Below are positions 1-10,185 of a stretch of DNA of 64,000 bases, piece after piece. The stretch spans positions 1,612,001 through 1,676,000 of the forward strand of contig OY723301.1 of the NCBI GenBank assembly GCA_963210315.1, written 5' to 3'. A program made the position numbers and the translations under genes. The notes under the pieces are model-generated. The model was given only the letters and a program-made list of their open reading frames with translations. It was not told the origin of the DNA and ran no database searches. The DNA comes from Rhynchopus euleeides. Its lineage: Eukaryota; Euglenozoa; Diplonemea; Diplonemida; Diplonemidae. Position 1 is the first letter of the stretch; each line of letters starts with the position of its first letter.

Positions 1-60
1 CGCACACCAGGTAGGAACCGAGTCGCCTGTACTGCCTTTCCAGAGTTCTCTTCCGGATAC
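1..60 (+). repeat. 3' flank of a further jacalin-gene copy
   Basis: These 60 bases match the downstream flank of the jacalin-like gene at 52153-53508 (from 53577) with one base missing, and also match the flank after 54005-55369 (from about 55437). In both complete copies this stretch starts about 65-70 bases after the stop codon. A third copy of the gene therefore very probably ends just outside the left edge of the window. The match is seen directly; the missing gene is inferred. Confidence 0.8.
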
Positions 61-515
61 CACCTTCCCCACACAGCCACTTCATCAGAGTGGAGTGCTG
101 AGTGACAGTGTCCCTTCCGAGTGTGCTTTATGTTCTCCCATTTACTAAAACCGTTTTCCTGCTAAGGGGGGCGAATTACTGGAAGGGGTGCGAACGGAAC
201 AAGCGCCGGAGTGGTGTTATGCTCCCTGCCTTCGCCCTGTACGTCAGTTTTTGTACTGAACGTTGCACAATGCATCCGACGGAGAAGCGGTGGCGGAGCT
301 GCCTCCCATCTCCCACGTTTTTTTCATCTTGACGTCAAGCCGTTCGCTATCATCCACAGATCCCGTGTGGGGTGGACGAAGTTTTATTTTGGAATTTTGG
401 GATATTTTTTAACACACAGGGACTCCTGGGAGGCGCCCTTCGGGGGCGCTTCGCGCCCCCTCAGGAGGTACACATTGGCTACCTTTCCTCGGGAGGGCAG
501 ATCACTGCACTTCTG

Positions 516-554
516 GCAAGGCTGTTAGTACCTCCGGAGGCACTAATAGCCTTG
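516..554. repeat. Inverted repeat, 14-bp arms
   Basis: Arms GCAAGGCT (516-523) and AGCCTTGC (547-554) pair perfectly and extend inward to 14 pairs with one mismatch. The loop is itself the palindrome CCTCCGGAGG. Function unknown; it could be an RNA hairpin or a remnant of a mobile element. Confidence 0.6.
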
Positions 555-611
555 CTTACGAGCGAAACGCCCGTGGATTGGCAGGGACTGCTGTTCCACA
601 GTTCGGCTGCC

Positions 612-667
612 AGGGGGGTCTGGGGGGCAGAGCCCCCCAGCCGCCGGAGGCCACGGTAGTGAACATC
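612..667 (+). repeat. 56-bp hairpin repeat, copy 1
   Basis: Almost identical to 58269-58326 in the same orientation. It contains the inverted repeat CTGGGGGGC / GCCCCCCAG followed by a conserved tail GCCGCCGGAGGCCACGGTAG. Neither copy is inside a gene. Sharp homology limits suggest a small dispersed element. Confidence 0.65.
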
Positions 668-1030
668 TGTTCATTGCGGATGGACAGATTCATGCGACTT
701 GAAAGGACTTGGGCACCAGACATACGACACAGGGGGGATCTGGGCGGAGCAATACATCGTACTTTGGGGAAGGTCGTTGTGGTCTCCTTCTGACACTTCC
801 TTCCTCGAGCATTCCCCATACCCTGATCCTCGTGATCCCGTGGGCTCTTTCACCACCCACCCACCCCCCCCTTCGGTGGCCTGCTTGACGTTTTTTGATC
901 TTGACGTCTTGTGCTGCCTCTTCTGTCCAATCGAAGACTCCGCACCGCAAATCCCCCACCACGCCACACCCCACCCCACGCACCACAGGGCAGAGGCCTG
1001 TCGGCCTCACAGAGTGCCTTTGCCGCAACC

Positions 1031-1894
1031 ATGCTGCGGTGGATGGGCAGCCTGCTCGCTGTGGCCGGGCTGCTGTCGATGCTCATCGGTGTCATCCTGG
1101 TCGCAGCAGGGCTGAAGGGCATCGCCTTCACCGGAGAGTGGGTCGCACACGAGTGCATGCTGCACAGCCTCCAGCAGCGAATGCAGCTCCGCCACGACCC
1201 GCTGGTCATGCCGCGCGGGGGCCAGGCTCTGCTGAACACTGTTGTGCAGCTCCGCTGGAACGACACCCACGGGCACCCCCGCAACGGCACATGGACTGGC
1301 CTCGGCAACGGGGTCAACTTCGACAAGCTGGGTAACCTGCGACAGCGCCTCGAAGTGTGGAGCAACCTCATCACCACTGAGGAGCGCTACGTCAGCGTGT
1401 GGCTGGGCGGGCAGCGCTGGCCCAGCATCGACATGGTGGAGGAGTGGTACCAGTCCCTCCCCTTCTGCGACGGCGGAGGGGTGGCTGCCGGGGAGGGCCT
1501 GCGCTGCGGCACCTCTGCCGCCTACCTGCTGCCCCTCGACTCTGCGGCGGGGTTCCCCGAGGTGTGGGTGCAGAGCAGCAGCAGCCTGTTTGCCCACGTC
1601 AAGCTGCACATCACCAACGCGACTGTCGCGTGCTATACACACCACCGCTGCAGCGGCGACGCCTGTGCGGTGCTGCTGACGGACCCCATCCGCGCGAAGG
1701 TGCAGGCGGAGCATGCGATCCTCTCGGGGCTTGTCCTTATCCTGGCGGTGATCTGCTTCTCCACCACACTGCAGAAGGCAGCGCGGCACCACCTGGCTGC
1801 ATTCCAGGCGTCTGCTCGGAGCTTCTGCTCCACTGTCGTGTGGTTCACAGATAACCCTGAGGAGTCGACACCCCTGCTGCGACACCGCGCGTAG
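1031..1894 (+). CDS. Two-pass membrane protein of unknown family
   Basis: A 287-residue protein. The ATG at 1031 is chosen over an in-frame upstream start because it follows a pyrimidine tract plus CACAG and begins with a hydrophobic segment. Residues about 5-27 and about 232-250 (SGLVLILAVICF) look like membrane helices, with a roughly 200-residue loop between them containing several cysteines, which suggests a lumenal or extracellular domain with disulfides. The short C-terminal tail carries ESTPLL, which fits the acidic dileucine sorting signal [DE]xxxL[LI] and hints at endolysosomal targeting. The topology resembles BK-channel beta subunits or CDC50-like proteins, but I see no family signature and assign no function. 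Confidence 0.75.
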   Translation: MLRWMGSLLAVAGLLSMLIGVILVAAGLKGIAFTGEWVAHECMLHSLQQRMQLRHDPLVMPRGGQALLNTVVQLRWNDTHGHPRNGTWTGLGNGVNFDKLGNLRQRLEVWSNLITTEERYVSVWLGGQRWPSIDMVEEWYQSLPFCDGGGVAAGEGLRCGTSAAYLLPLDSAAGFPEVWVQSSSSLFAHVKLHITNATVACYTHHRCSGDACAVLLTDPIRAKVQAEHAILSGLVLILAVICFSTTLQKAARHHLAAFQASARSFCSTVVWFTDNPEESTPLLRHRA

Positions 1895-3316
1895 CTTAGA
1901 TTAGAACTCCTCCGAGACTCCTCCTCCCAACCTCAACAACAAGGTGAAGAACCAGATGGGGACTTCCACTTATCACAGGCCTCTTTTGTTCCTGCATTTC
2001 TCAGCGGAGGCGCCCCATTGGAGTTTGGCTTAGCGAACTGACATCGCGCAGTGTCCTCGGGAGGATGCACCATGAGAACCGAGCCTGCCATCATTTGTTC
2101 TGCGCATTGCTAACACCCGCTATTGAGGGTACCCACTGTGCGGTGGTGCCGTCAGGACGCCTGCATCCCTCCGTTCCGTTCGCCCCCCTCTCCCCCGACG
2201 CGCTTCTGCCTTCCCCCCTCCGGCGTGTCGAACCCGTTGTATTTACACTCATATGCAAGGGCGGGCCTCCGCTCAGAAGTGTAGAAGAGTGAGCCCCTCA
2301 CAGAAGAGGAGACAGGCTGGCACAGGCTATCACAGAGCGAAGGCCCAAGGGGTTGGCGGGGGGGGGGGGGGCAGTTGCCCAAGAAGAAACGCAAAGAGCC
2401 CCACAAACACCCCATGACTCTGTCATCACGTCCTGCCCCAGGAATCGCGCCTGGCAGCGTGTGATGTGTGACGTGGTGCTGAGGCTGCTCTGTGCATGAC
2501 CCTGTTTGTCTCCCGTCGCCATTCGCTCTCCTCTCGCTCTCCTGACGTGCCTGCTCCTGGGGCACGTGGCAATGACATCTCTGCCCCGCCCTTGGCACAT
2601 CCTTGTGCTTCCTTCTGCTCCTGTTTCAATACCCCATTGGCACACCACGGGCCTGGAGGTGTCGGGGTGATCTTCCCCACATGGAGGGAAGCCCCCACCC
2701 GTCATCACGCGTGGATTCTGCGTTCTCATGCAGTCTGATTCTGGTTTTGCTATTTTCTGGTAGCCCAACACTGTTGCAAGCAGGGCAAGGTGCTGTGAGG
2801 GACGAGCCGTCGCCACTCACTTCCGTGTGCGTGTTGCTCTACGCTCTAGTGCTGGGATGTGTGTCAGGTGGGGGTGTCGGCGGGGTTTGACAACTCAATG
2901 CGTAAGAAGGGTCTTCTGGCCTGTTCTTCTGGGGGTGGGAGGATGCACTGTCGGTGATGCTCGCTTCGGTGTGCCAAGGATCGAAGTCATGTGTCCGGAC
3001 TTCAGGGGAGTGGGGGGCGAGGTGGGAACCAGAGGAGGCCACCGATACACGTTCGTGGCAAACGAGGCAGCAAGCCCAGTAGATCATCGAGCAGGGCACG
3101 CCGAGTCAAAGGGCACAGTACAGTATGGATTGCCGACGGCGATACCGTTGACACCGCCCCACACCCCCACACCCGATGGCGCATACATGGCACACCAATT
3201 GGGCAATGGCATCCGCATCTGCACCGCAACACACCAACCCCTCCTGCGGCAGGTTTCGAGACACACACCCCAGTACTCCATACCGCGGGCGAGACTCAGG
3301 CACCCAAGTCAGGACA
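1895..3316. other. Spacer, no gene recognised
   Basis: Only short, low-quality open frames. It contains a G-run near 2358-2371 and, at 2265-2314 on the minus strand, a roughly 45-bp motif repeated at 50355-50405 and 50484-50530. The stretch before 3317 is CA-rich and ends AAGTCAG a few bases before the ATG. Confidence 0.6.
2265..2314 (-). repeat. Dispersed 45-50 bp motif, copy 1
   Basis: Read on the minus strand it begins TGTCTCCTCTTCTGTGAGG and ends CACTTCTGAGCGGAGGC, matching 50355-50405 closely and 50484-50530 less closely. All three lie in spacers. Function unknown. Confidence 0.6.
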
Positions 3317-5128
3317 ATGACGGTGCAGGTGTCGCTCGAAGCGTTCGTGCGGACGGTGCTCGGGCCGCTGTGGTACCTGTGGCGTGGGGTGTACCTTACG
3401 GATGGCCCACGGACGCTGCGCGGGCTGGTGTACATCCTCCTGGCCACCACGTTCCTGCAGGAGTCGACGCTGTTCGACTTCACCAGCGATGAGGAGCTGC
3501 GCAGTGTGGCGTGCAGCGAGGAGGACTTCAAGTATCGGATGGCGGACGGGACGTGCAACCACAAGGAGCTGACGAAGATGGGGGCGAAGGGGACGCGCTT
3601 CGGGCGCAACGTGCGGTCGACGTGGGAGACGTCGACGCCGCCGCACAACTACCTGTGGGAGCCGCGGCCAGAGGCAGCAGCAAAGCTGATGACGTCCTAC
3701 GGCAACAAGCGCGAGGCGATCCCGTCGCTGAACCTCTTCTTCGGGGCGTGGATCCAGTTCCAGACGCACGACTGGTTTGACCACGAGAAGGACACGGAGG
3801 CGGCGCCCTACGTGCTGAACACGCGGGCGGCGGAGGACAGTGACGCGGCGGGGGCCCAGACCTTCCCGCTGCAGCGCACGAAGCGGGACGGGGACGGGTA
3901 CATGCGCACGCGTACAACGCACTGGTGGGACATGTCGCAGGTGTACGGGTCGGACCGGGCAACGCAGGAGTCGCTGCGGTCCTTCGTGGACGGGAAGCTA
4001 CTGTTCGGCGCCAACGGGCTACTGCCGAAGGACAACGCGACAGGCGTGGCGGCAACCGGGTTCACGAACAACCTGTGGAGCGGGATCGAGGCGCTGCACA
4101 CGCTGTACGCGAAGGAGCACAACTGGATCTGCGAAGAGCTGAAGACGCGGAACCCGACATGGGACGACGAGAAGCTGTTCCAGACGGCGCGGCTGATCAA
4201 CGCGGCGCAGAACGCGATCATCCACACGGAGGAGTGGACGGCGATCCTGCTGCAGAACCGCCCCGTGACGATGGCGCTGCGGATCGGGACGCGCGGGGTG
4301 GCGACGATGAAGAAGCAGTTCAAGAACGACTTCAGCGTGTGGGACCGTGTGGCCCTGGCGATCTTCGACCTGCTGCCGTTCCCCGGGGCGGACGGGATCG
4401 GGGACGAGGTGAAGCTGGAGGGCGACTCCGCCTTCTCGCAGACGGAGGACTTCGTGAGCGTGTACCGGATGCACGCGCTGCTGCCCGACAACATGACGGT
4501 GGGCGGGGAGACGGACAGCCTGCTGAGCCACACCTTTGCGGCCGGGCGGGACAAGGTGGAGCAGCACGGGGTGGAGGAGGTGATCCGTGGGATGGCGAAG
4601 ATGAACACGCACAAGCTGACGCTGCACAACTTCCCGCAGTCTCTGTCGAACCTGCAGATGCCCGGTGGCAGCGTGCTGGACATGGCGGCCGTCGACATCT
4701 TCCGCGACAGGGAGCGTGGGATCCCGAAGTTCAACGACTTCCGCGAGGGGCTGGGGCTGGAGCGCTTCAAGTCATTCGAGGAGGTGAACCCCGACCCGCA
4801 GGTGGTGGCGGAGCTGCGCGAGCTCTACGCCACAGTCGACGACATCGACACGCAGGTGGGGATGTCGGCAGAGGAGCCGCGCCCGTCGGGGTTTGCCATC
4901 AGCGAGACCACCTTCTTCGTCTTCCTGACGCAGACGACGCGCCGCCTGCACGCCGACCGGTTCTTCCAGGAGGACTTCACCGCAGAGACCTACACGCAGT
5001 GGGGGCTGGACCACGTGTGGTCTGCGAAGTTCAAGTCGCTGTTCGAGCGCCACTACCCGGACACGGTGTCGTCGTTCCCGACAGGTGACTTCCCGCTGCA
5101 GGGGAGTGCATTCCTGTTCAAGCAGTAG
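3317..5128 (+). CDS. Alpha-dioxygenase-like haem peroxidase
   Basis: A 603-residue member of the animal-type haem peroxidase superfamily, closest in motif layout to plant fatty-acid alpha-dioxygenases (PIOX, about 640 residues), which add O2 to the alpha carbon of fatty acids. Visible motifs: THDWFDH with the distal haem His at residue 151; WWDMSQVYGS at about 208; KEHNWICEEL; and VYRMH, giving the radical-forming Tyr383 and proximal His386 in the cyclooxygenase-type YxxH spacing. TRRLHADRFF near residue 541 corresponds to the substrate-binding Arg region. The N-terminal 45 residues are hydrophobic, suggesting membrane association. The ATG at 3317 is preferred over an in-frame one at 3176 because the extra 47 residues are spacer-like. 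Family assignment is from motifs; the substrate is inferred. Confidence 0.85.
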   Translation: MTVQVSLEAFVRTVLGPLWYLWRGVYLTDGPRTLRGLVYILLATTFLQESTLFDFTSDEELRSVACSEEDFKYRMADGTCNHKELTKMGAKGTRFGRNVRSTWETSTPPHNYLWEPRPEAAAKLMTSYGNKREAIPSLNLFFGAWIQFQTHDWFDHEKDTEAAPYVLNTRAAEDSDAAGAQTFPLQRTKRDGDGYMRTRTTHWWDMSQVYGSDRATQESLRSFVDGKLLFGANGLLPKDNATGVAATGFTNNLWSGIEALHTLYAKEHNWICEELKTRNPTWDDEKLFQTARLINAAQNAIIHTEEWTAILLQNRPVTMALRIGTRGVATMKKQFKNDFSVWDRVALAIFDLLPFPGADGIGDEVKLEGDSAFSQTEDFVSVYRMHALLPDNMTVGGETDSLLSHTFAAGRDKVEQHGVEEVIRGMAKMNTHKLTLHNFPQSLSNLQMPGGSVLDMAAVDIFRDRERGIPKFNDFREGLGLERFKSFEEVNPDPQVVAELRELYATVDDIDTQVGMSAEEPRPSGFAISETTFFVFLTQTTRRLHADRFFQEDFTAETYTQWGLDHVWSAKFKSLFERHYPDTVSSFPTGDFPLQGSAFLFKQ

Positions 5129-7419
5129 GCAGGGTGGTGTGGTGCAGTGAGGCTGTGCGAGAGGATCAGTAGCAGGGGGGGTGGGGGAGGGGCAACGGCA
5201 CATGCATGGAAGGGTGTGGGGGCACGCAGGGCTGCAGCTGAGGATTTGTGCGACGGGTGTGTTCTGCAGTAGCGCACACCCCGCACCTCGTCTCATCGGC
5301 AGGCCTGATGTTGCGCGCCCGGCCGCATGCTTTTGTCTGGCAGATGGGTATTATTTCCGCCCTTTGCCTTGCCCATTTCCCCTTTCCTTTTCCTTCGATC
5401 TTCTTCTCTTGCTGCACAGGATTCATTTTGTTTCTGTACTTTCTTTACACGCTGCTCTTGTAGCAGCTTCTACTTCAACGCCCGCGACACGAAATCAAAC
5501 GGGCGGTGGAGGCTGCGGCCCTTAGGGTCGTGTCTGTACCGCTTCATTGCAATGGGAATTCAAAGGAACGTATGCGGTGCATCTAGTATCTATTTTGCCC
5601 TTTTGGTGTTACCCCTTCTACTTTGTTACTCCCTTCACATTTCACTCCATGGTGCCCCCTGCGCCCCCGTGTGTGGCGCAGCGTATTTCCGATGCCGCAT
5701 TTTCTTTTCTTCTTGCCTGCGCGCGCTTTTGGCGTGCGCGGGGGACGGAAGGAACCAAATTGACATCCTGTTGGATTTTAACCCTCATCTCACACCCTCG
5801 ATCGGCTGACGAAAACAAAGAAACCAAGAAGAGTGTGTGAGTGGGAACCAGCAGTGGCCAAATGGTTTCCCGTTTGATGTGGTTGATACACGTTGTGTGA
5901 GCCTGACGAAGAGAAACCTGAGTGAAACTCAGGGAACGGAACTGCATACCCGCCACCAACCTGTGTTGGCCGACGGCTGGAACTTACGTAGCACATGCTC
6001 TACGCACGCATGTCGCGAACGCTGTATTCTGTAAGGCACCATCCCCCGGTTCTCATTTGCTGCACAGCAGCGCCACCACTGGCGGTTGCCATTCGTGCAC
6101 CCACACTCTCGGTGCTGCACACACACCCGCTCCGACACATCAACCGGCACTTTTCTACCACCCTCCACCGACCGTGATTCAGCTTCTCGGTCGTGCCTAA
6201 AGCTCCTTCGCCCCGCTGCTCCCCCCCAGTAGCCGGCAGGCAGGATGCGAGATGCATGCGGGACAGGGCTGGCTTGCCCAGGCCAACCCAACACCGCGTG
6301 TGTTGGGCGAGCCCGGGTGGCCAGGTCGTGCTGCGCCTCGGCACAGCACGTTTTTCGCACCCCCGGCATCTTTGCACCTCTCTGTCTTTTGGCGTACAAC
6401 ACACACTCTCCGTTTCTCAACTCCTCCTTCCCTCCCCCCATGATCTGAGGGTGCGCTCAGACCCAGACATTGCACAGGGTTGCATGTTTCGCATTTTACC
6501 ATTATCGTTTTTTGTTTGCTGTTGTTGCTGTTTTGTCGCCCTGTTTTATTTCTCCCTATCCCTGGATGCTTTGCCCATCTGCACGCACACACCCCTCGCC
6601 ACCCTGACACGGCCGAGAACACATGCGCTTTCTATTGCACCCACCAACACCCTTTTCAACCACATCCTGGAGAGATTTCGTGTGCGAAAAGGGCGGTATG
6701 CTCCCAGATGTCGCATATCGGCTGGCCGACAGGCTAGTTGGACAGGCGTACGGGAGGGTATTTTGCGTGCAGCTTCTGGTGCATTTCCGGGGCCACATTG
6801 TCTTCCTTTATGCATTGTTCCCTGAGCCACAGCCGAGATGGCTTGTCCACTGCTACTGCATCACACGCTTCATGGCTTCTCCCTTCTCTCCCCTACCCCC
6901 CTTTCACGTTCTACACAACACACACACGCGTTTCACTGCAACGTCCATCGTTTCTTCCATCTGCTAACGAACAGCACACCTCCCGCCCCCCCCTCCTTCT
7001 TCGCATCGCGATCGGGGAGGGGCTGCTGTGTGGGTGAGTGAGAGAAGAACGTCGCCGGAGGCTCGCCACACCTGCTCTGCCTGACAAAGGATGCACCTGC
7101 GTTGCAACGGTGATTTTTCTTTGCTTTGCAGAGAGAGAGAGGGAGGGTGTTCGGACGATTCGTGGTCATTCATGGCCTTCCCCGAAAACCATTCCATGCA
7201 TCCCCAGACGCAGCTCTCTGCGTAATAGGCCAGGCCGACCACACCCCACCCCCCTCAGCCTCTGCATTTTGGACACTCTCTCCGAGACAGCCGCTGCCCA
7301 CCTGACACGACATCCAGTTCGGCAGTCGAACTCAAGGGGGCATACCCACCACCCCCTTGCCTCCTGCCTTTGCCCACCTCCCCTCACACTCCCCACACCC
7401 AGGTACACACGCCCCCACC
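5129..7419. other. Spacer of 2.3 kb, no gene recognised
   Basis: Pyrimidine-rich and low-complexity, with no frame showing domain-like composition. The last 80 bases are C-rich and end ACACCCAG at about 7402, a good splice-acceptor context ahead of the ATG at 7420. No tRNA-like B box was seen. Confidence 0.55.
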
Positions 7420-10185
7420 ATGTCGCTGTCCCTGAAGAAACGCATCGGGCAGCTGGGTGCTGCACCTGCGGACCGCCCTAAGCTGGGTGTCCGCGACATC
7501 ACACAGTTCTGGGAGGAGGTTGGGGCCGAGGATGTCCCATGGCTGCGCCCCCATCTGACGGACCTCACCTCGGAGACGCTGCGCACCCGCAAGGTGATGA
7601 CCGCAAAGGTCGACCAGAACAACCCGATCTGGCTGGAGGCGCCTCTGCGTCGCCTCAGGATGCAGATGACACAGCAGACCAACGATGCCGCAGGCACCGT
7701 GAAGCCCGCACAGCCTCTCGACCCACTCGAGATTGAGGCAAGCGCTTTCCGCCGCATTGCCTGCGTCCTCCGTGACTGGGACAGCACGCAGGTGAAGGAT
7801 CCCGAGCAGTTCGTCATCACCCTGCAGCAGGTCCTGAAGCACGCTGTGGGCGTCACACCCTCCCCGGATCTGGGAGGTCTATCGCTGCTGATGCACGTGA
7901 TGTCCAGCTCCAACATCGACAACATCGACCTCCTCCTCGACTCCTGGGTGTTCGCCATGTTCGAATTCGACGAGCTGGTTGCGCAGCTCCGCCCCCTGGT
8001 CCGATTCCTGGAAGAGGTCAACTCGGCAACCTTCAAGAAATTCCTCAAGACGGCACTCATCTTCTTCCAGGGGCAGCTCCCCTCTGAGAAGATGGAAGGC
8101 TTCAACCTCTACCTGCTCGGCGAGATGGGGGGGGGCCTCCTCCGGGAGATGCTCCTGCAGTTCTCAAAGTACGACCCTGACGAGCAGCTCCCGCAGTACA
8201 TCGTCCGCACCATCGCACCCCTCGCAGAGGCTGCGTCGAGCCTCATCGAGGCGAGGACCGACCGGACGTCCCTGGCGGAGATCCACAACAAGATGCAGAT
8301 GTGCCGCCTCCTCCTCACGTCGCCCTCGTCCTCCCCAGGGGTGAAGGACCAGCTCCACACCTTCCTCAGCCGTGCCACGCCTGTTGTGGAGAAGCTGATG
8401 CGCATCGACGTCAACCGCATGGCTTCCTACCTCGGGTTCCACGGCGCGCAGCCCCAGAGGCAGGCCCCGCGTGCCCCGGGCGCCCCTCCTCCGCCGCCGC
8501 AGATCGGCGCGGGGGCAGGGCTGCCGCCGCCGCCACCGGCTCCGCCGGCGCCGGCTGCTGCAGGCCCCGCTGTGGTGATTCCTGCGGGGGTGCCGCCGCC
8601 GGCCCCGCCGCTGCCGCCTGGTGGTGTGTTTGCGGCAGCGGGGGGTGTGGCCCCGCCGCCTCCGGCAGCAGGGGTGGTGCCGCCGCCGCCGCCGCCGCTC
8701 CCAGAGGGGGGGCTGTTCGCGGCGCTTGCGAGTGGGCATCAGCCGAGGCTGTTCCCCGCAGCGCAGTTCGACGCGCGGAAGTTTTTTGTCGCGATGTGCA
8801 ACTTCTGCAGGGTGATGGGCAAGGCTGTGAAGGACCGCAAGAGGAGGGCCGCAAACAAGAGCCTCGCGGGGCAGTTCCAGCCCTGGAGGGTGAAGAACTA
8901 CCTCCTGGAGGCCGTCTCCCCCGCGTCGCTGTGGGGCAGCGTCAAGCAGGACCACCTCATGCAGCTGGAGGAAGACATACAGGACGTCTTGGATGACATC
9001 AGCGCCACCTCAGGCTCGAGCCACGCGACAGGCCTCCTCACAGTGGTCTACATGGTGAAGGATCTGGACTGCACCCCCTGCGGCAGCGACGCGGATGTGA
9101 TTGAGAGCAACGTGGCCCGGCTGCGGTGGCTGATCGACAACATCTTCCTCCTCTACCCCCACCTGCACGGGGCGGAGGGGTCTGGCGTTCTCTACTCCGA
9201 GCTGACGTACCACTTCAGCCAGTGCGGGTTTGACCCCCAGAGGCGCCTGGCTCTTTGGGAGACGATGCTCGGGTTTAACAACCGGTTCAAGGAGAGGGCT
9301 GTTTCGACTGCGGAGGCGAATTCGCACCTCACCGATTTGGTGAACAACGAGGCGGTGAAGCACCTCCTGGTGGCGGTGCTGATGCACCAGAGGCAGGTCG
9401 GGATCGACAACGACGCGGATGAGGGGAAGATCGGGGTGTGCAAAAGCGCTGCGCGGCACTTCGCGCTGCTCCGCGCGATGGTGGACAACCTCTGCAAAAA
9501 CTACAAGGGGATTCTCATCCTCGATGCGGTGGAGCAGCTGCTCCCCTCCATCCTCAACGTGCAGAGCAAGCTGAAGAGCACCCAGGAGTGCCTCACGAGC
9601 GACCTCGATGCGATCCTCGAGGAGCTGGAGAGCGACGAGAGGCGCCGCAAGGAGGAGGGCAGCAGCGCCCCGCAGTCCCCCGCCTCCCCTGCAGCAGGCG
9701 GTGCTCCGGATCTGACCCAGTTTGTCGTGGAGGGGGTGGTGTGTGAGATCGACTGCTCGAAGGTGCCCCGCGGCTCGATGCTGCACGCCCTCGCGACGAC
9801 AGCCAGCTTCTGTGTCGACGACGGCACGGGGAGGATCCCCATCGAGGGTGTGACGGAGCTGCAGTTCCGCCATGTCGCCGACTTCTACTGCAGCTCCCAG
9901 CTCCCCACGGGGCTGTCCAACGCGGAGTGGAACGACTTCAAGGTGGCGTGCAATTTCCTGGGCCTGGAGGACATTATGTACCGCCTGGTTGAGGGGGACC
10001 ACATCTTCTACGACAAGCTCACCCACTTCTTCCACGAGGCGAAGCGGAATGTCCACTCCGTCACACCCGTTGCGAAGGACGCCGAGGACACCCTCGAGGT
10101 GCTGTCGGGTCTTTTCCGCAGGATTGCCCTGATCTATGAGCACATTGACACCCGGTCCATCTCCAACATCTTCTCTGCCCTGTGA
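7420..10185 (+). CDS. Proline-rich protein with BTB/T1-like C-terminus
   Basis: A 921-residue protein. Residues 1-340 are mostly helical. Residues about 346-430 form a proline-rich linker with runs of 4-6 prolines, like a formin FH1 profilin-binding region. Residues 450-740 are again helical. Residues about 765-860 resemble a BTB/K-channel T1 fold: a VVEGVVCEID strand, then a GTGRIPIEGV turn, LQFRHVADFY and a KVACNFLGLEDI helix. The overall layout recalls diaphanous formins, but I find none of the FH2 hallmarks, so I do not call it a formin. A cytoskeletal or Cullin-adaptor role is possible. The start at 7420 follows CACCCAG and has the context CACCATGT. The last 60 coding bases belong to the 119-bp tandem repeat that follows. 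Confidence 0.75.
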   Translation: MSLSLKKRIGQLGAAPADRPKLGVRDITQFWEEVGAEDVPWLRPHLTDLTSETLRTRKVMTAKVDQNNPIWLEAPLRRLRMQMTQQTNDAAGTVKPAQPLDPLEIEASAFRRIACVLRDWDSTQVKDPEQFVITLQQVLKHAVGVTPSPDLGGLSLLMHVMSSSNIDNIDLLLDSWVFAMFEFDELVAQLRPLVRFLEEVNSATFKKFLKTALIFFQGQLPSEKMEGFNLYLLGEMGGGLLREMLLQFSKYDPDEQLPQYIVRTIAPLAEAASSLIEARTDRTSLAEIHNKMQMCRLLLTSPSSSPGVKDQLHTFLSRATPVVEKLMRIDVNRMASYLGFHGAQPQRQAPRAPGAPPPPPQIGAGAGLPPPPPAPPAPAAAGPAVVIPAGVPPPAPPLPPGGVFAAAGGVAPPPPAAGVVPPPPPPLPEGGLFAALASGHQPRLFPAAQFDARKFFVAMCNFCRVMGKAVKDRKRRAANKSLAGQFQPWRVKNYLLEAVSPASLWGSVKQDHLMQLEEDIQDVLDDISATSGSSHATGLLTVVYMVKDLDCTPCGSDADVIESNVARLRWLIDNIFLLYPHLHGAEGSGVLYSELTYHFSQCGFDPQRRLALWETMLGFNNRFKERAVSTAEANSHLTDLVNNEAVKHLLVAVLMHQRQVGIDNDADEGKIGVCKSAARHFALLRAMVDNLCKNYKGILILDAVEQLLPSILNVQSKLKSTQECLTSDLDAILEELESDERRRKEEGSSAPQSPASPAAGGAPDLTQFVVEGVVCEIDCSKVPRGSMLHALATTASFCVDDGTGRIPIEGVTELQFRHVADFYCSSQLPTGLSNAEWNDFKVACNFLGLEDIMYRLVEGDHIFYDKLTHFFHEAKRNVHSVTPVAKDAEDTLEVLSGLFRRIALIYEHIDTRSISNIFSAL

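Larger units (their letters stand above)
61..1030. other. Spacer with three hairpins, no gene
   Basis: No convincing coding region. It holds a GC hairpin at about 427-475, a 14-bp-stem hairpin at 516-554 (one mismatch, palindromic CCTCCGGAGG loop), and a hairpin-bearing repeat at 612-667 shared with 58269-58326. The last 100 bases are pyrimidine-rich and end CACCACAG at about 988, a plausible splice acceptor for the gene that follows. Confidence 0.6.

Noticed and set aside
5430..5446. GTTTCTGTACTTTCTTT resembles the 3' end of euglenozoan spliced-leader exons
   Set aside because: Only about 12 bases match, the final TTG and the GT donor are missing, and there is no repeat unit or Sm-like site. 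Most likely chance in T-rich DNA.
7420..10185. Formin (FH1-FH2) annotation
   Set aside because: Proline-rich region present, but I see no FH2 signature residues, so only the layout is reported.
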